Positions 47,551 to 57,014 are shown, counted from the stretch's first letter. The stretch: 64,000 nt of DNA from Actinoplanes italicus (GCF_003001815.1 NZ_PVMZ01000002.1:248001-312000), one strand, 5' to 3'. Made by a program: numbers and translations. The notes: a model not told the origin generated them from the letters alone.

Positions 47551-50535
47551 ATGTCTTCTTCTCCCCCACTCGTTGTCGCTGATCGGTACCGGCTCGTCGC
47601 GCCGCTCGGTCAGGGCGGGATGGGACGTGTCTGGCGCGCGACCGATGTCGTCCTGCACCGAGAAGTGGCGATCAAGGAGCTCGTGCCGCCGCCGGGGCTG
47701 ACTCCGGCCGAGCGGCAGGAGATGCGCGAGCGCTCCCTTCGCGAGGCGCGCGCCATCGCCCGGCTCAACAACATCAACGTGGTGCGCGTCTTCGACGTGC
47801 TCAGCACGGATGCCGACCCGTGGATCGTGATGGAGTACGTTCCGTCGCGTTCCCTCCAGGACACCCTGGCGCAGGACGGGCCGTTCAACGCGCTGCGCTC
47901 GGCGGAGATCGGCCTCGGCGTGCTGAACGCGCTGCGGGCCGCCCACCGCAACGGCGTCGTGCACCGTGACGTCAAGCCCGGCAACGTCCTGCTCGGCGCT
48001 GACGGCCGTGTGGTGCTGACCGATTTCGGTCTCGCCACGGTGCCGGGCGACCCGAACGTGACTCGCACCGGCCTGGTGCTGGGCTCGCCCGCCTACATCG
48101 CTCCGGAGCGTGCCCGCGACGGCACGGCCGGTCCTGCCGCCGACCTCTGGTCGCTCGGCGCGACGCTCTACGCGGCGGTCGAGGGCCAGTCTCCGTTCGC
48201 GCGCCCGTCGGCGATCGCCACGCTGGCCGCGCTGGCGACGGAGAACGTGCCGGTCGCGCGGAACGCGGGCCCGCTCAAGCCGGTGCTGAACGGCCTGCTG
48301 CGCAAGGATCCGGCGCACCGCATCAACGCCGAGGAGGCGGAGCGGCTGCTGTCACGGGCGGCCGGTCGGCGCTCCAAGATCACGTTCCCGATGAGTCCGT
48401 CGATGCGCCGGCCCGGTGTGGGTCGGGAGCGCCCGTCGTTGCCCACCGGCCCGGGTGGACCGCCGGTGCTGCCCGGTTCGGGGTGGGCTACCGCTACGGG
48501 TTCGGCTCCGGTCGTACCCAATCCTCGCCCTCCTGTCGTCCAGCCTCCCGCAGCCGATGGGCGTCCGCCGCATTTCGCGGCGGGCAAGGCGCCGGTCAGC
48601 CAGCCGCCGGAGACCCCGCGACGCGGTGCGAAACCTCTGGACCCGACGCGCCTCGACACGGCGCCGGTCCGAGACGATCAAAATCCTTTCTCCGGTACGG
48701 GTAAAGCGCCCGCTTCCGGTGCCGCGCAGTCACACCGTCCCGGCCAGGCGCAGGTCCCGCCACGCCCACCGGCGTCGGGAACCACCCCACCCGCCTCGGG
48801 GACTGCCCGGCCCGGTTTCGGAGCCGCACCGCCGGCGTCGGGCACCGCCCGGCCGAGGCCGGGAAGCAGCATGCCGACCGGGACCACCTCGGGAAGTAAC
48901 ACGCCGACCGGGACCACGTCAGGAAGCAGCACGCCGGACGGGACCGCTGCGAAGCCGCCGACGGTGGGTAGCAGTTCCGCGCCGACCAACGCGCTGCGCA
49001 CCGGTTTCACGGCTGCCGATGTGGCCGCCAACCGTCGTAAGAAGGCCGCGCCCGAGCACGAGCATTCGCTGGCGCAGGCGACGTCCGGCTATCCGGTGGT
49101 GACGCCGCGTAATGCTCAGTCCGCCGAGCCGGAAGTACCGTCCGACTCGGAGAAGGCCCCGGACGAGGACCTTCAAAAGGTCCACGACGAGGGTCAGCCG
49201 GACACGCAGGGCAAAGACGGGGACGCGGGGACCGGTCAGGAGCAGTCGTCCGCCGAGGACGAATCGCAGGCGGAGACCGTCGCGGAGCCCACCGCGAGCG
49301 GCGACGCCACCACCGGCGAGGCCACCACTGACGAGGCCGCGACCGACGAGGCGCAGGACGTGGCGGACAGCGAGACGGCGACGTCCGCGGACGCCGCCGA
49401 TGCTGTGACCGACGTCACTGAGACCGCAGAGCCGGAAGAATCGTCCGAGACGACGGCAGCCGAGACGACGGCCGCCGAGACGACGGCAGCCGAGCCCGAG
49501 GCGGCCGAGAAGCCGGCCGCCGAGGACAAGACATCCGTCGTCGCCGTGCCGGCGCAGGCTGAGGAGAAGACCTCGCTGCTGCTTCCGGCAGCGCGCCCGC
49601 AGCTGCCCGCCGAGGACAAGACGTCGGTGCTGAAGCCGCCCGCCGAGGATCGGACGTCGGTGCTCAAGCCGGCCGACGACGACCGCACCTCGGTGGTCAG
49701 CATGCCGCCGCGCCGGCGGATCATCACGGCCACCGAGCCGGCGACGCAGGTCGTCGGCGACGTCGAGTCGGATCCCGGGTTCGCCCGGCCGAGCCGTCCG
49801 GCGTGGACGCCGATGCAGATGCGCCCGGTGGAGCGCCGCGGCGGGATCACGATCCTCGGCACCACGCTGACCCGCAGGCAGGCCGCGATCGGTTTCGGCA
49901 TCGTGCTGACGTTCCTGCTGCTCGTAGGCATCATCGTGGTGCAGGCGTTCGGCGACGAGGGCACGGGCGACCAGGATGTGAAGAAGGCCGGCACGGTTCC
50001 CGGCGCGTCCGTCCCGGCCCAGACCGGCGGCAAGCCGGCTGACCCCGGCACGAAGGACCCCGCGCAGGGGCAGTCGAGCGCTCCCGCGTCGCCTAGTTCG
50101 CCGCCCGCCTCCAGCGCTCCGGCGACCGGTGGCGTTCCGGCCGGCTGGCGCCTGCACAAGGGTTCCGGCTACAGCTTCCCGGTTCCGGACAATGCCCGGA
50201 ACAGCGGCGGCGGCGACGCCACCCTCGAGTGGGGCAAGGGTCGGCAGATGCGTGTGGACGTCGTGTCCGGAAAGAACGATCCGGTCGACTACCTGAGCCG
50301 GGACAGCACCATCGGCTACAACCGCGTCGGACCCACGCCGCTGGAGTTCCACGGCAAGGCGGCCGACATGCAGTACTACCGCAACACCGGCGGCAACACC
50401 CAGCAGCGCGTGGTGCGGCGGGTCATCAGCACGAACACCACGACGTACGTGCTGACCTGGTACACCGAGGCCGACGACTGGGAAGCGGCCAAGGCCGACC
50501 TCGAGAAGATCTACCAGGGGTTCTCCCTCAAGTAG
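47551..50535 (+). CDS. Membrane Ser/Thr protein kinase with low-complexity linker
   Basis: A Pkn-type kinase of 994 residues. The kinase domain (about 12-270) has GQGGMGRVW (20-28), IKEL, VHRDVKPGN (about 137), DFGLATV and SPAYIAPERA. A long linker of Pro/Thr/Ser then Glu/Ala/Thr-rich sequence (270-770) includes TTAAE repeats and five D/E-K/R-TS-V/L blocks (about 659-715). One membrane helix (about 773-800) and an extracytoplasmic C-terminal domain follow, resembling that of the 27-29 kb kinase. GTG 47548/ATG 47551 start it. It is divergent from accE and followed by a small membrane protein and an M50-type protease homologue in the same direction. Confidence 0.92.
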   Translation: MSSSPPLVVADRYRLVAPLGQGGMGRVWRATDVVLHREVAIKELVPPPGLTPAERQEMRERSLREARAIARLNNINVVRVFDVLSTDADPWIVMEYVPSRSLQDTLAQDGPFNALRSAEIGLGVLNALRAAHRNGVVHRDVKPGNVLLGADGRVVLTDFGLATVPGDPNVTRTGLVLGSPAYIAPERARDGTAGPAADLWSLGATLYAAVEGQSPFARPSAIATLAALATENVPVARNAGPLKPVLNGLLRKDPAHRINAEEAERLLSRAAGRRSKITFPMSPSMRRPGVGRERPSLPTGPGGPPVLPGSGWATATGSAPVVPNPRPPVVQPPAADGRPPHFAAGKAPVSQPPETPRRGAKPLDPTRLDTAPVRDDQNPFSGTGKAPASGAAQSHRPGQAQVPPRPPASGTTPPASGTARPGFGAAPPASGTARPRPGSSMPTGTTSGSNTPTGTTSGSSTPDGTAAKPPTVGSSSAPTNALRTGFTAADVAANRRKKAAPEHEHSLAQATSGYPVVTPRNAQSAEPEVPSDSEKAPDEDLQKVHDEGQPDTQGKDGDAGTGQEQSSAEDESQAETVAEPTASGDATTGEATTDEAATDEAQDVADSETATSADAADAVTDVTETAEPEESSETTAAETTAAETTAAEPEAAEKPAAEDKTSVVAVPAQAEEKTSLLLPAARPQLPAEDKTSVLKPPAEDRTSVLKPADDDRTSVVSMPPRRRIITATEPATQVVGDVESDPGFARPSRPAWTPMQMRPVERRGGITILGTTLTRRQAAIGFGIVLTFLLLVGIIVVQAFGDEGTGDQDVKKAGTVPGASVPAQTGGKPADPGTKDPAQGQSSAPASPSSPPASSAPATGGVPAGWRLHKGSGYSFPVPDNARNSGGGDATLEWGKGRQMRVDVVSGKNDPVDYLSRDSTIGYNRVGPTPLEFHGKAADMQYYRNTGGNTQQRVVRRVISTNTTTYVLTWYTEADDWEAAKADLEKIYQGFSLK

Positions 50536-50610
50536 ACGGCGTGGTGTCACCTCCATGCGTGAGATCCGGTTGGCTGGGTAGTTATCCAGCATCACGGATG
50601 GAGGTGCATC

Positions 50611-50829
50611 ATGAACTGCCGACGGCACGGCAGTAAGCCCACGATCGCCCTGTGGATGCTGGTGGCAGCGGCTGACGTCGCGATCATCATGGCGTCCACC
50701 GGCCTGCTCGTCGCGCTGCTGCTCCTGACCGCACTCACGGTGATCATCGGCGGCGGTGTGTACGCGGCGCGCTCGATCGGCGTCCGCGAGCCGCAGCCCG
50801 CGAAGGCAGTGGTCAGGCGACGGGCGTAG
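50611..50829 (+). CDS. Small membrane protein
   Basis: A 72-residue protein with a basic N-terminus (MNCRRHGSKPT), two adjoining hydrophobic stretches (ALWMLVAAADVAIIMA and LLVALLLLTALTVIIGGGVY) and a basic end. ATG 50611 has GGAGG 8 nt upstream, which supports it strongly despite its size. It lies between the kinase and the protease genes. No family is recognised. Confidence 0.78.
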   Translation: MNCRRHGSKPTIALWMLVAAADVAIIMASTGLLVALLLLTALTVIIGGGVYAARSIGVREPQPAKAVVRRRA

Positions 50830-50852
50830 CCGGATCGGCTACAGTCCCCGGG

Positions 50853-51596
50853 GTGTTGTCGATCGACGGTGTGACAGATCTCTGGGATCAACTGCTCGGT
50901 GCACAGCCCGATCCCCCCGGGATGCTGGTGCTGGTCACCGCTGTGGCCGGGTTCCTCGCGGTGGCGATCCGGCCGGTGTGGCGGGTGGCCCGCAACGCCG
51001 TCACGATCGCGCACGAGGGCGGGCACGCCCTGTTCGCCCTGCTGACCGGGCGCAAGCTACGTGGTATCCGTCTCGAGTTCGACACGTCCGGCCTGACCCT
51101 GTCGGCCGGCCGTCCGACCGGCTTCGGCATGATCCTCACCCTGCTCGGTGGCTACATCGCCCCGTCGCTGGTGGGTGTGCTGGGCGCCTGGCTGCTCGGC
51201 GGCAACCGGATCACGCTGCTGCTCTGGCTCGCGGTGGTGCTGCTGCTCCTCATGCTGATCAACATCAGGAACTTCTTCGGCGTGGTGTCGCTGCTGGTAA
51301 CGGGTGCCATCGTGTTCGCGGTGTCGTGGTACGCGGCGCCGGAGACCCAGGCCGCTTTCGCGTACGCCGGAGTCTGGTTCCTGCTCTTCGGCGGTGTCCG
51401 CCCGGTCTTCGAGCTGCAGAGCCTGCGCAGCCGCGGCCGGATGCGCGACTCGGACGCCGACCAGCTGTCCAGGTTGACCCACCTGCCGGCCCTGTTCTGG
51501 GTGGGCGTCTTCCTCATCGTCAACCTGGTCGCCCTGCTGGCCGGCGCCTTCCTGCTAGCCGGCCAGTGGCTCCCCGACACCCTCCCCACCACATAA
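50853..51596 (+). CDS. M50-like integral membrane metalloprotease
   Basis: A 247-residue polytopic protein with HEGGH (in IAHEGGHALFALLTG), the HExxH-type zinc motif of S2P/M50B-like proteins, and six or so hydrophobic segments. The later LGGYIAPSLVG gives the second half of such folds. Family members called M50 with HEGGH occur widely in actinobacteria; substrates are unknown. GTG 50853. Its neighbourhood with a sensor kinase suggests envelope signalling, which is inference. Confidence 0.85.
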   Translation: MLSIDGVTDLWDQLLGAQPDPPGMLVLVTAVAGFLAVAIRPVWRVARNAVTIAHEGGHALFALLTGRKLRGIRLEFDTSGLTLSAGRPTGFGMILTLLGGYIAPSLVGVLGAWLLGGNRITLLLWLAVVLLLLMLINIRNFFGVVSLLVTGAIVFAVSWYAAPETQAAFAYAGVWFLLFGGVRPVFELQSLRSRGRMRDSDADQLSRLTHLPALFWVGVFLIVNLVALLAGAFLLAGQWLPDTLPTT

Positions 51597-51607
51597 CTCG
51601 TGGACGC

Positions 51608-51707
51608 AAAACGCCGCCGGTGTCGAGGCAAGTGATTTGCCGACGCCCAGCGGGGTTTGCTGGGTGGCGGGAAATCGCCTGCCTCGACACCGGTTACAAG
51701 GCGTTTT
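51608..51707. terminator. Large imperfect hairpin between M50 and carboxylase beta genes
   Basis: AAAACGCC then CCGGTGTCGAGGCA (51608-51630) matches the complement of 51680-51707 with a short internal gap. The pairing continues inwards over GGCAAGTGATTT and partly CGCCCAG. The whole can fold as one hairpin of about 100 nt at the end of two convergent genes. Confidence 0.8.
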
Positions 51708-51812
51708 GCCGCGGAGCGAAGCGGAGCCAGCCGGCTCAGCTTTGCCGCGGAGCGACGCGGAGCCAGCCGGCTCAGCTTTGCCGCGGAGCGACGCGGAGCC
51801 GGCCGGCTCAGT
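51705..51812. repeat. 36-bp tandem repeat, three copies
   Basis: TTTGCCGCGGAGCGA starts at 51705, 51741 and 51777, an exact 36-bp period. Each copy includes GAGCC...GGCTC, a short hairpin. Copies differ at only a few bases, and the third abuts the carboxylase beta stop codon. Confidence 0.93.
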
Positions 51813-53374
51813 TACAGCGGGATGTTGCCGTGCTTCTTCGGGGGCAGGGTCTCTCGCTTGGTGCGCAGCATCCGCAGGGCCCGGGTGACCTGGGCGCGGG
51901 TCTGTGACGGCTGGATGACCGCGTCGACGTAACCGCGCTCGGCCGCGATGTACGGGTTGGCGAGCGTGTCCTCGTACTCCTGGATGAGTTCGGTGCGCCG
52001 CTGCGCCGGGTCCTCGGCCGACGCGAGTTCACCCCGGTACAGGATGTTGACCGCGCCCTGGGCGCCCATCACGGCGATCTGCGCGGTGGGCCACGCGAAG
52101 TTGACGTCGGCTCCGAGGTGCTTGGAGCCCATCACGTCGTACGCCCCGCCGTACGCCTTACGGGTGATGACCGTGACCTTCGGGACGGTCGCCTCCGCGT
52201 ACGCGTAGATGAGCTTCGCGCCACGCCGGATGATGCCGTCCCATTCCTGGCCGGTGCCGGGCAGGAAGCCGGGTACGTCGACGAAGGTCAGCACCGGGAT
52301 GTTGAACGCGTCACACGTACGCACGAATCGGGCTGCTTTTTCCGATGCGGCGATGTCGAGCGTGCCCGCGAGGCTCATCGGCTGGTTGGCGACCACGCCG
52401 ACCGGCCGGCCCTCGACCCGTCCGAAGCCGACCACGATGTTCTGCGCGTAGAGCGGCTGGACCTCGAGGAACTCGTCGACGACGGTCTCGACGACCTTCT
52501 TGATGTCGTACGGCTGGTTCGGCGAGTCCGGGATGAGGGTGTCGAGGGAGTGGTCGTCGGGGGTCTCGCCGGCGGAGTCGAAGGCGAGGGGCTCGTCGAG
52601 GTTGTTGCTGGGCAGGTAGGAGAGCAGCGCACGGACGTACTCGATCGCGTCCTCTTCGTCGCTGGCCAGGTAGTGCGCGTTGCCGCTGCGGGTGTTGTGG
52701 GTGCGGGCCCCGCCCAGTTCCTCCATGCCGACCTCTTCACCGGTGACCGTCTTGATGACGTCGGGTCCGGTGATGAACATGTGCGAGGTCTGGTCGACCA
52801 TGACGGTGAAGTCGGTGATCGCGGGGGAGTAGACGGCGCCGCCCGCGCACGGGCCCATGATCAGCGAGATCTGCGGGATGACGCCACTGGCCCGGACGTT
52901 GCGGAAGAAGATGTCGGCGTACAGGCCGAGCGCGACCACGCCCTCCTGGATGCGGGCGCCGCCGGAGTCGTTGATCCCGATGATCGGGCAGCCGATCTTC
53001 ATGGCCAGGTCGAGCACCTTGACGATCTTCTCGCCGAAGACCTCGCCGAGGGAGCCGCCGAAGACCGTGAAGTCCTGGGAGAAGACGCACACCTGCCGGC
53101 CGTCGATGGTGCCGTGACCGGTGACCACGCCGTCGCCGTACGGCCGGTTCTTCTCCAGGCCGAAGGCCGTGGACCGGTGCCTGGCGAGTTCGTCGAGCTC
53201 CACGAAGGAGTCCTTGTCGAGCAGGAGCTCGATGCGTTCGCGGGCCGTCTTCTTGCCGCGGGCGTGCTGTTTCTCGATGGCACGCTCGGAGCCGGCGTGC
53301 ACGGCTTCCTCGCTGCGGCGGGTGAGATCGGCGAGCTTACCGGCGGTGGTGTGGATGTCGGGCTCTGTGGTCAC
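51812..53374 (-). CDS. Acyl-CoA carboxylase beta (carboxyltransferase) subunit
   Basis: Transfers carboxyl from biotin to acetyl- or propionyl-CoA. The 520-residue crotonase-fold protein has [80 protein letters not shown] and [15 protein letters not shown]. It is of the propionyl-CoA carboxylase PccB type in most segments. GTG 53374 has GGAG 7 nt upstream; 53407 is an alternative. BirA is divergent nearby and epsilon lies 4.4 kb away. Confidence 0.95.
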   Translation of the reverse strand: MTTEPDIHTTAGKLADLTRRSEEAVHAGSERAIEKQHARGKKTARERIELLLDKDSFVELDELARHRSTAFGLEKNRPYGDGVVTGHGTIDGRQVCVFSQDFTVFGGSLGEVFGEKIVKVLDLAMKIGCPIIGINDSGGARIQEGVVALGLYADIFFRNVRASGVIPQISLIMGPCAGGAVYSPAITDFTVMVDQTSHMFITGPDVIKTVTGEEVGMEELGGARTHNTRSGNAHYLASDEEDAIEYVRALLSYLPSNNLDEPLAFDSAGETPDDHSLDTLIPDSPNQPYDIKKVVETVVDEFLEVQPLYAQNIVVGFGRVEGRPVGVVANQPMSLAGTLDIAASEKAARFVRTCDAFNIPVLTFVDVPGFLPGTGQEWDGIIRRGAKLIYAYAEATVPKVTVITRKAYGGAYDVMGSKHLGADVNFAWPTAQIAVMGAQGAVNILYRGELASAEDPAQRRTELIQEYEDTLANPYIAAERGYVDAVIQPSQTRAQVTRALRMLRTKRETLPPKKHGNIPL

Positions 53375-53469
53375 GAAGGTCTCCACGCTCTTCAGGCGGC
53401 CTAACACTCGTTAAGGCAACGATCAGCATCGTAACCGGGAGGCGTCGCACACGGAGGGCGTCGAGACGC

Positions 53470-54432
53470 GTGCGTTTCATACCCAATGCCCCATTCGTTA
53501 CTCCCGGCGTGACGAACTGGATGACCGCGGCCGGGCTCGCCTTCATCGCAGGCGGCCTCGCCACACTGATCAGCTTCCGCGCCGTGATTTTCGGTGGTGG
53601 TGCTCGTCGGGCGAACCGGGCCGGCTCATCCCCTCGCCGCCGGCGGTCGGAAGCCGTCGCGAGGTCCGCACCGGGACCTCGCGTGACGATGGACGCCGCC
53701 GCGGCCGAGGGTGACGAGCCCCGGGCCAGGCGGCGAAGGCTGGCCGCCGCCTTCAGCGGGCGGCCCGCCGAGGGTGTCGGCGGGCAGACCCCCGAGGGCG
53801 AGGCGAGCGCCAGCGGACTGGCGTCGATCGGGCTTGCCGACGAGGACGAGGACGATTTGCGACGGTACGGCTACGACGACTACGACCCGGGCGAGGACGA
53901 CGACCGCGACCCGGAACCGGACTCGGCGTACGACGGTGACGAGCGCCTGGGCTACGAGGACGGCTACCTCGAGGACGCCTCGTGGCCGCCGCGCCGCCGT
54001 CGCCGCGACCCCGAACCGGACGGCCCGGCCTGGGCCCGGCGGGACGTCGAGAGTCCCGGCGGATACGCCGGCCGGCTCGGCGACGCGGACGACCGGCCGC
54101 TGCCCGACTGGGACTGGCCGCGCTACAGCGACGTCGACGACAGCCCGCCGGCCGGCGACTACTGGACCCCGGTGCCGGACCTGTACGCGCCGCCCGAGCT
54201 GGACGCGCTGCCGCCGGTGCCCGACTACGAGCCCGCCACCGGCTTCGACCTGCCCGCGGGGCCGGCCGAACCGCTCGGCCCGGTCCCGGAGTGGCCGCCG
54301 CGCGAGCGACGCGTGCGGCTGCCCCTATCGTGGGCCGAGCGCGACGAGCAGGAGGGCGCGGAGAACCGTCCGAGCCCCCGGCCCCGCCCGGCTCCGCCGT
54401 ACGCGGGAAGGCACAGCGCCGGCCCGAACTAA
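53470..54432 (+). CDS. Single-span membrane protein with acidic disordered region
   Basis: A 320-residue protein with one membrane helix (about 17-42, WMTAAGLAFIAGGLATLISF). A basic segment and a long Asp/Glu/Tyr/Pro-rich disordered cytoplasmic region follow, with repeats such as DDYDPGEDDD and PPRRRRRDPEPDGP. It has no recognised domain. Codon composition fits its neighbours, and it lies between divergent accB and birA, but the product is uncertain. GTG 53470; GTG 53509 is a possible shorter start. Confidence 0.6.
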   Translation: MRFIPNAPFVTPGVTNWMTAAGLAFIAGGLATLISFRAVIFGGGARRANRAGSSPRRRRSEAVARSAPGPRVTMDAAAAEGDEPRARRRRLAAAFSGRPAEGVGGQTPEGEASASGLASIGLADEDEDDLRRYGYDDYDPGEDDDRDPEPDSAYDGDERLGYEDGYLEDASWPPRRRRRDPEPDGPAWARRDVESPGGYAGRLGDADDRPLPDWDWPRYSDVDDSPPAGDYWTPVPDLYAPPELDALPPVPDYEPATGFDLPAGPAEPLGPVPEWPPRERRVRLPLSWAERDEQEGAENRPSPRPRPAPPYAGRHSAGPN

Positions 54433-54441
54433 GCTCATCCG

Positions 54442-55320
54442 ATGGGCTACACCGAACTCGACCGGCCGCCGTTGTCCGCGCGGGCACTGACACGCGCTCT
54501 CGTCGTACCGGGTGGGTTGTGGTCGAAGTTCGACGTGCGGGACGAGACCGGCTCGACGAACGCCGATGCCGCGGCCGCCGCCGCGGCCGGCGCGCCGGAA
54601 GGGCTCGTGGTGGTGGCCGAGAGCCAGCTGGCCGGGCGCGGGCGGCGGGATCGGCAGTGGACGTCACCGCCGCGGGCCGGTCTCACCGTCAGCGTGCTGC
54701 TCCGGCCCGGCTCGACCGGCCGTACCGAGCGAAGCGAGGGCCGGGAGGGCATGCCCGAGCCGCACGGGCCCGGGGTGCCGCCGTCCGCTTACGGCTGGTT
54801 GCCGCTGCTCGCCGGGGTGGCGCTGGTCGAGGCGGTGGCCCGGATCGGCGAGGTGGAGTCCGCACTGAAGTGGCCCAACGACCTGCTGATCGACGAACGC
54901 AAGTGCGCCGGCATCCTGGCGGAGGTCGCCGGTGACGCGGTCGTGATCGGGATCGGGGTGAACGTCAGCACCCGGGCCGACGAGCTGCCCGAGACGACCG
55001 GCGTGCCGGCCACCTCCCTGCTGGTGGCGGGCGCTGCCAGCACCGATCGCAGCCCGTTGCTGCGGGCCCTGCTGAGAAGCATGGCGCGGTGGTACGAAGG
55101 CTGGCGCGAGGCCGGTGGCGACGCCGAGATGTGCGGGCTGCTCGCCGCCTACCAGCGGCACTGCGCGACGATCGGCCGCCGGGTTCGGGTGCTGCTGCCG
55201 GGCGGCGCCGAGCGGACCGGCGAGGCGGTCACCGTGGACTCCGACGGTCAGCTGGTGATCCGTACGGAGGAAGGTGTCGAATTCCGCGTCTCGGCGGGGG
55301 ACGTCCTGCACGTACGCTGA
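54442..55320 (+). CDS. birA: Biotin-[acetyl-CoA carboxylase] ligase
   Basis: Joins biotin to the AMKM lysine of the carboxylase alpha subunit, via biotinyl-AMP. The 292-residue protein has VVAESQLAGRGRRDRQW and SPPRAGLTVSVLLRPG with the GRGRRGR-type biotin/ATP loop. LKWPNDLLIDERKCAGILAE with the conserved KWPND and a C-terminal SH3-like repressor-type domain (about 225-292) follow. No N-terminal HTH is present, so it is a ligase without repressor activity. Its position by accB fits. Confidence 0.93.
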   Translation: MGYTELDRPPLSARALTRALVVPGGLWSKFDVRDETGSTNADAAAAAAAGAPEGLVVVAESQLAGRGRRDRQWTSPPRAGLTVSVLLRPGSTGRTERSEGREGMPEPHGPGVPPSAYGWLPLLAGVALVEAVARIGEVESALKWPNDLLIDERKCAGILAEVAGDAVVIGIGVNVSTRADELPETTGVPATSLLVAGAASTDRSPLLRALLRSMARWYEGWREAGGDAEMCGLLAAYQRHCATIGRRVRVLLPGGAERTGEAVTVDSDGQLVIRTEEGVEFRVSAGDVLHVR

Positions 55321-55325
55321 CTTGC

Positions 55326-55877
55326 GTGGCGTTCCCGGAGGATGTGCTCGCGGACGAGGAGGAGATCGTCCTCCACCTGCGTCCGCACTGGAAGGCGGCG
55401 GTGGCCCCGACCGTGGTGCTGCTGCTTGCCCTGACCGGCCTGATCATGGGCTGGGTGATGCTGCCCGCGACCGAGGGCGGCCGGATCGGCCTGGGCCTGG
55501 TCGCCGCCATCATGCTGTACTACGGCGGCCGTTACGGGGCCTACCCGTGGCTTGCGTGGCGCTGCACGGAGTACGTGCTGACCGGCGAACGGCTGCTGAT
55601 GCAGTGGGGCGTGGTCGACCGGCAGCGGCGTGACCTGCCGCTGAACCGGGTGAACGACCACTCGCTGACCCAGTCCCTGCTGGACCGTGTGCTCGGCAGC
55701 GGGACCCTGACCGTCGACTCCATCGGGGACCAGCGGGTGGTGCTGGCCGGGGTGCCCGCCGCGCAGCTGGTGCAGACCACCCTCTACGAGCTGATCGAGC
55801 TCGCGCCGGCGGACGAGGAGGAGGAAGCGGAAGAGCAGCCTCAGCGTGGATCGAGTTCGGGCCGCAGCTCGAGGTGA
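55326..55877 (+). CDS. PH-domain (bPH2/YdbS-like) membrane protein
   Basis: A 183-residue protein with two membrane segments (about 27-44 and 51-66), then a bPH2 domain: TEYVLTGERLLMQWGVVDR, RDLPLNRVNDHSLTQSLLDR and GTLTVDSIGDQRVVLAGV. The end is acidic. GTG 55326 lies 5 bp after the birA stop. Its last 37 bp overlap the convergent GtrA gene. The function of the family is unclear. Confidence 0.87.
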   Translation: MAFPEDVLADEEEIVLHLRPHWKAAVAPTVVLLLALTGLIMGWVMLPATEGGRIGLGLVAAIMLYYGGRYGAYPWLAWRCTEYVLTGERLLMQWGVVDRQRRDLPLNRVNDHSLTQSLLDRVLGSGTLTVDSIGDQRVVLAGVPAAQLVQTTLYELIELAPADEEEEAEEQPQRGSSSGRSSR

Positions 55878-56398
55878 GCCACGCTGCCCGGCTCGTCGAT
55901 CGCGCTGAGCTCGGCGAACCCGGCGGTCGCGTCCATGTCGGTGATGGCGCCCTCGTGGCCGTCGACCGGCGGCTTGAGGAAGACGAACGTCCGGTACGCC
56001 CAGAAGCGGAAGATCGTGCCGATCACGATGCCGATCGTCGTCATGCCGAGCAGCTGCAGCTTGTCGTCGTGCTCGGAGAGGCCGAAGCCGTACTTGCCGA
56101 GCGCCGTCATGCCGGACTGGATGACCATGCCGATCAGGTTGAACCCGAAGAACAGGGTGTACTCCCGGCGCAGCGCGGTCCGGGTGTGGTGCCGGTAGGT
56201 CCAGTAGCGGTTCGCCACGTAAGCCAGCGTGGTCGTGATGACGGTCGCGAGAACGCTGGCCTTGACCGGGCCGATCCCCATGGCCACCCAGCAGATCGCC
56301 AGGTAGAGCAGGGTGTTTCCGGCGCCGATGATGCCGAAGGCGATGGCTTCGGGAGCGAGGCGGCGGAGGCGTTCCGTCAGCATGCTGGCTGAAGGCAT
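55841..56398 (-). CDS. GtrA family membrane protein
   Basis: A 185-residue protein with four membrane segments, typical of GtrA/DPMS-type flippase helpers. AFGIIGAGNTLLYLAICW, TLAYVANRYWTYR and FRFWAYRTFVF are the family hallmarks. It is thought to help translocate undecaprenyl-phosphate sugar across the membrane in cell-surface polysaccharide synthesis. It is the second of a tandem pair with the gene at 56436-57014. ATG 56398. Confidence 0.92.
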   Translation of the reverse strand: MPSASMLTERLRRLAPEAIAFGIIGAGNTLLYLAICWVAMGIGPVKASVLATVITTTLAYVANRYWTYRHHTRTALRREYTLFFGFNLIGMVIQSGMTALGKYGFGLSEHDDKLQLLGMTTIGIVIGTIFRFWAYRTFVFLKPPVDGHEGAITDMDATAGFAELSAIDEPGSVAHLELRPELDPR

Positions 56399-56435
56399 TG
56401 GGCAACCTTACGCGAATGGGGGCGATTACGCCGAG

Positions 56436-57014
56436 TCACTGTGAGACTGACGACGGCGCCGTCACGCTTCCGGTGGCCGGGGCGTCGGTGACCCGGAAGA
56501 CGAATCGGCGGTAGGACCAGAAGCGGAACATCGTACCCAGTACGGTGCCCACGCCTACGCCGGCGATGTTGTCGGCGAGTGGGCTCTGCAGTGCCGGCCA
56601 GATCTGGCCCAGGCCGTAGTGGCTGATGGCCAGGCATGCCAGGGCGATACCCAGTCCGATCAGGTTCAGTACGAAGAAGGTCGTGTACTGGCGTGCCATG
56701 TTCGTGTGCTCGCCGTCGCGCCAGGTCCAGAAACGGTTGCCGAAGAACGCGACCGTGGTGGCCACCACGGTGGAGCACGTCTTGGCGGTCAGCGACTCGA
56801 GGCCCGACGACAGCAGGACGTTGAAGAGCACCAGGTCGATGGTGAAAGCCGTCCCGCCGACGATTCCGAATTTGCCCAACTCGTGGACGAGTCCCGTGAT
56901 CCGGGTGCGCAGGTCGGTCGCCTGGGGAGGTTTCGGGGGCACGGGTCCGAGGGTACCGGGGCAGGTCACGCTCCGCCGTTCTCGTTGCCGGGTCTTAACC
57001 GGACGTCTCGGCAT
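56436..57014 (-). CDS. GtrA family membrane protein
   Basis: A 192-residue GtrA protein with four membrane segments. KFGIVGGTAFTIDLVLFNVLL, AFFGNRFWTWR and FRFWSYRRFVF parallel those of its tandem neighbour, so it is a diverged paralogue. Start uncertain: ATG 57014 overlaps the sigma-factor gene end by 20 bp; GTG 56969 is possible. Both genes lie downstream of the sigma factor on the minus strand. Confidence 0.9.
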   Translation of the reverse strand: MPRRPVKTRQRERRSVTCPGTLGPVPPKPPQATDLRTRITGLVHELGKFGIVGGTAFTIDLVLFNVLLSSGLESLTAKTCSTVVATTVAFFGNRFWTWRDGEHTNMARQYTTFFVLNLIGLGIALACLAISHYGLGQIWPALQSPLADNIAGVGVGTVLGTMFRFWSYRRFVFRVTDAPATGSVTAPSSVSQ

